Source: Dehalococcoidales bacterium (GTDB lineage: Bacteria > Chloroflexota > Dehalococcoidia > Dehalococcoidales > UBA5760). From it: 6,147 nucleotides of DNA. This document shows positions 6,140 to 6,147 of the stretch, one piece after another; position 1 is the first letter of the stretch; each line of letters starts with the position of its first letter. The notes under the pieces were generated by a model that had not been told where the DNA came from, ran no database searches, and saw nothing but the letters and a program-made list of their open reading frames with translations. The stretch covers positions 1-6,147 of the forward strand of contig JAGYOC010000024.1 in the NCBI GenBank assembly GCA_018399795.1. Reading direction: 5' to 3'. A program made the position numbers and the translations under genes.

Positions 6140-6147
6140 CAGCCTCA

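Overview
The window carries four genes. One is on the + strand at the left end, and three are tightly packed on the - strand and fill the rest. Composition is moderate in GC, coding density is high, and no mobile elements, tRNAs, rRNAs or CRISPR arrays are visible. I lean towards a spirochaete (Spirochaeta-like, oxygen-sensitive or facultative). The reasons are a metallo-beta-lactamase domain resembling the oxygen-binding diiron protein (ODP) family known from Treponema, a lipoprotein signal with a relaxed lipobox, and the HEAT-repeat/glycosyltransferase fusion. This assignment is inference from gene content; no marker gene is present.

Left region (1-723, + strand): a leader of about 220 bp holds a plausible sigma70-type promoter and a strong ribosome binding site. 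It precedes tpx, an atypical 2-Cys thiol peroxidase with both redox cysteines and the catalytic Thr/Arg. It converges on the - strand genes with only 36 bp between stop codons. A long inverted repeat at 774-815, inside the 3' end of the convergent gene, may serve as its terminator.

Main region (6139 down to 760, - strand): a three-gene operon in transcription order. (1) A secreted GH16-type glycoside hydrolase lipoprotein with an intact EIDIE active site. (2) A 577-residue multidomain sensor: a diiron-type MBL domain with nearly complete metal ligands, a coiled coil, a GGDEF domain whose catalytic residues are gone but whose guanine-contacting residues remain, and a C-terminal receiver domain with Glu at the phospho-acceptor position. 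(3) A 956-residue membrane protein joining a cytoplasmic HEAT-repeat domain to a processive family 2 glycosyltransferase (D, DxD, ED, QxxRW). Genes 1 and 2 are 15 bp apart; genes 2 and 3 overlap by 11 bp.

Taken together, the operon looks like an exopolysaccharide synthesis unit: a synthase, an envelope-anchored glycanase that could trim or release the polymer, and a soluble protein that may sense oxygen, NO or redox state. Because the sensor seems unable to make c-di-GMP or accept a phosphate in the usual way, and the synthase has no PilZ domain, I infer control by protein-protein contact, perhaps through the HEAT repeats. This is the candidate undescribed system in the window.
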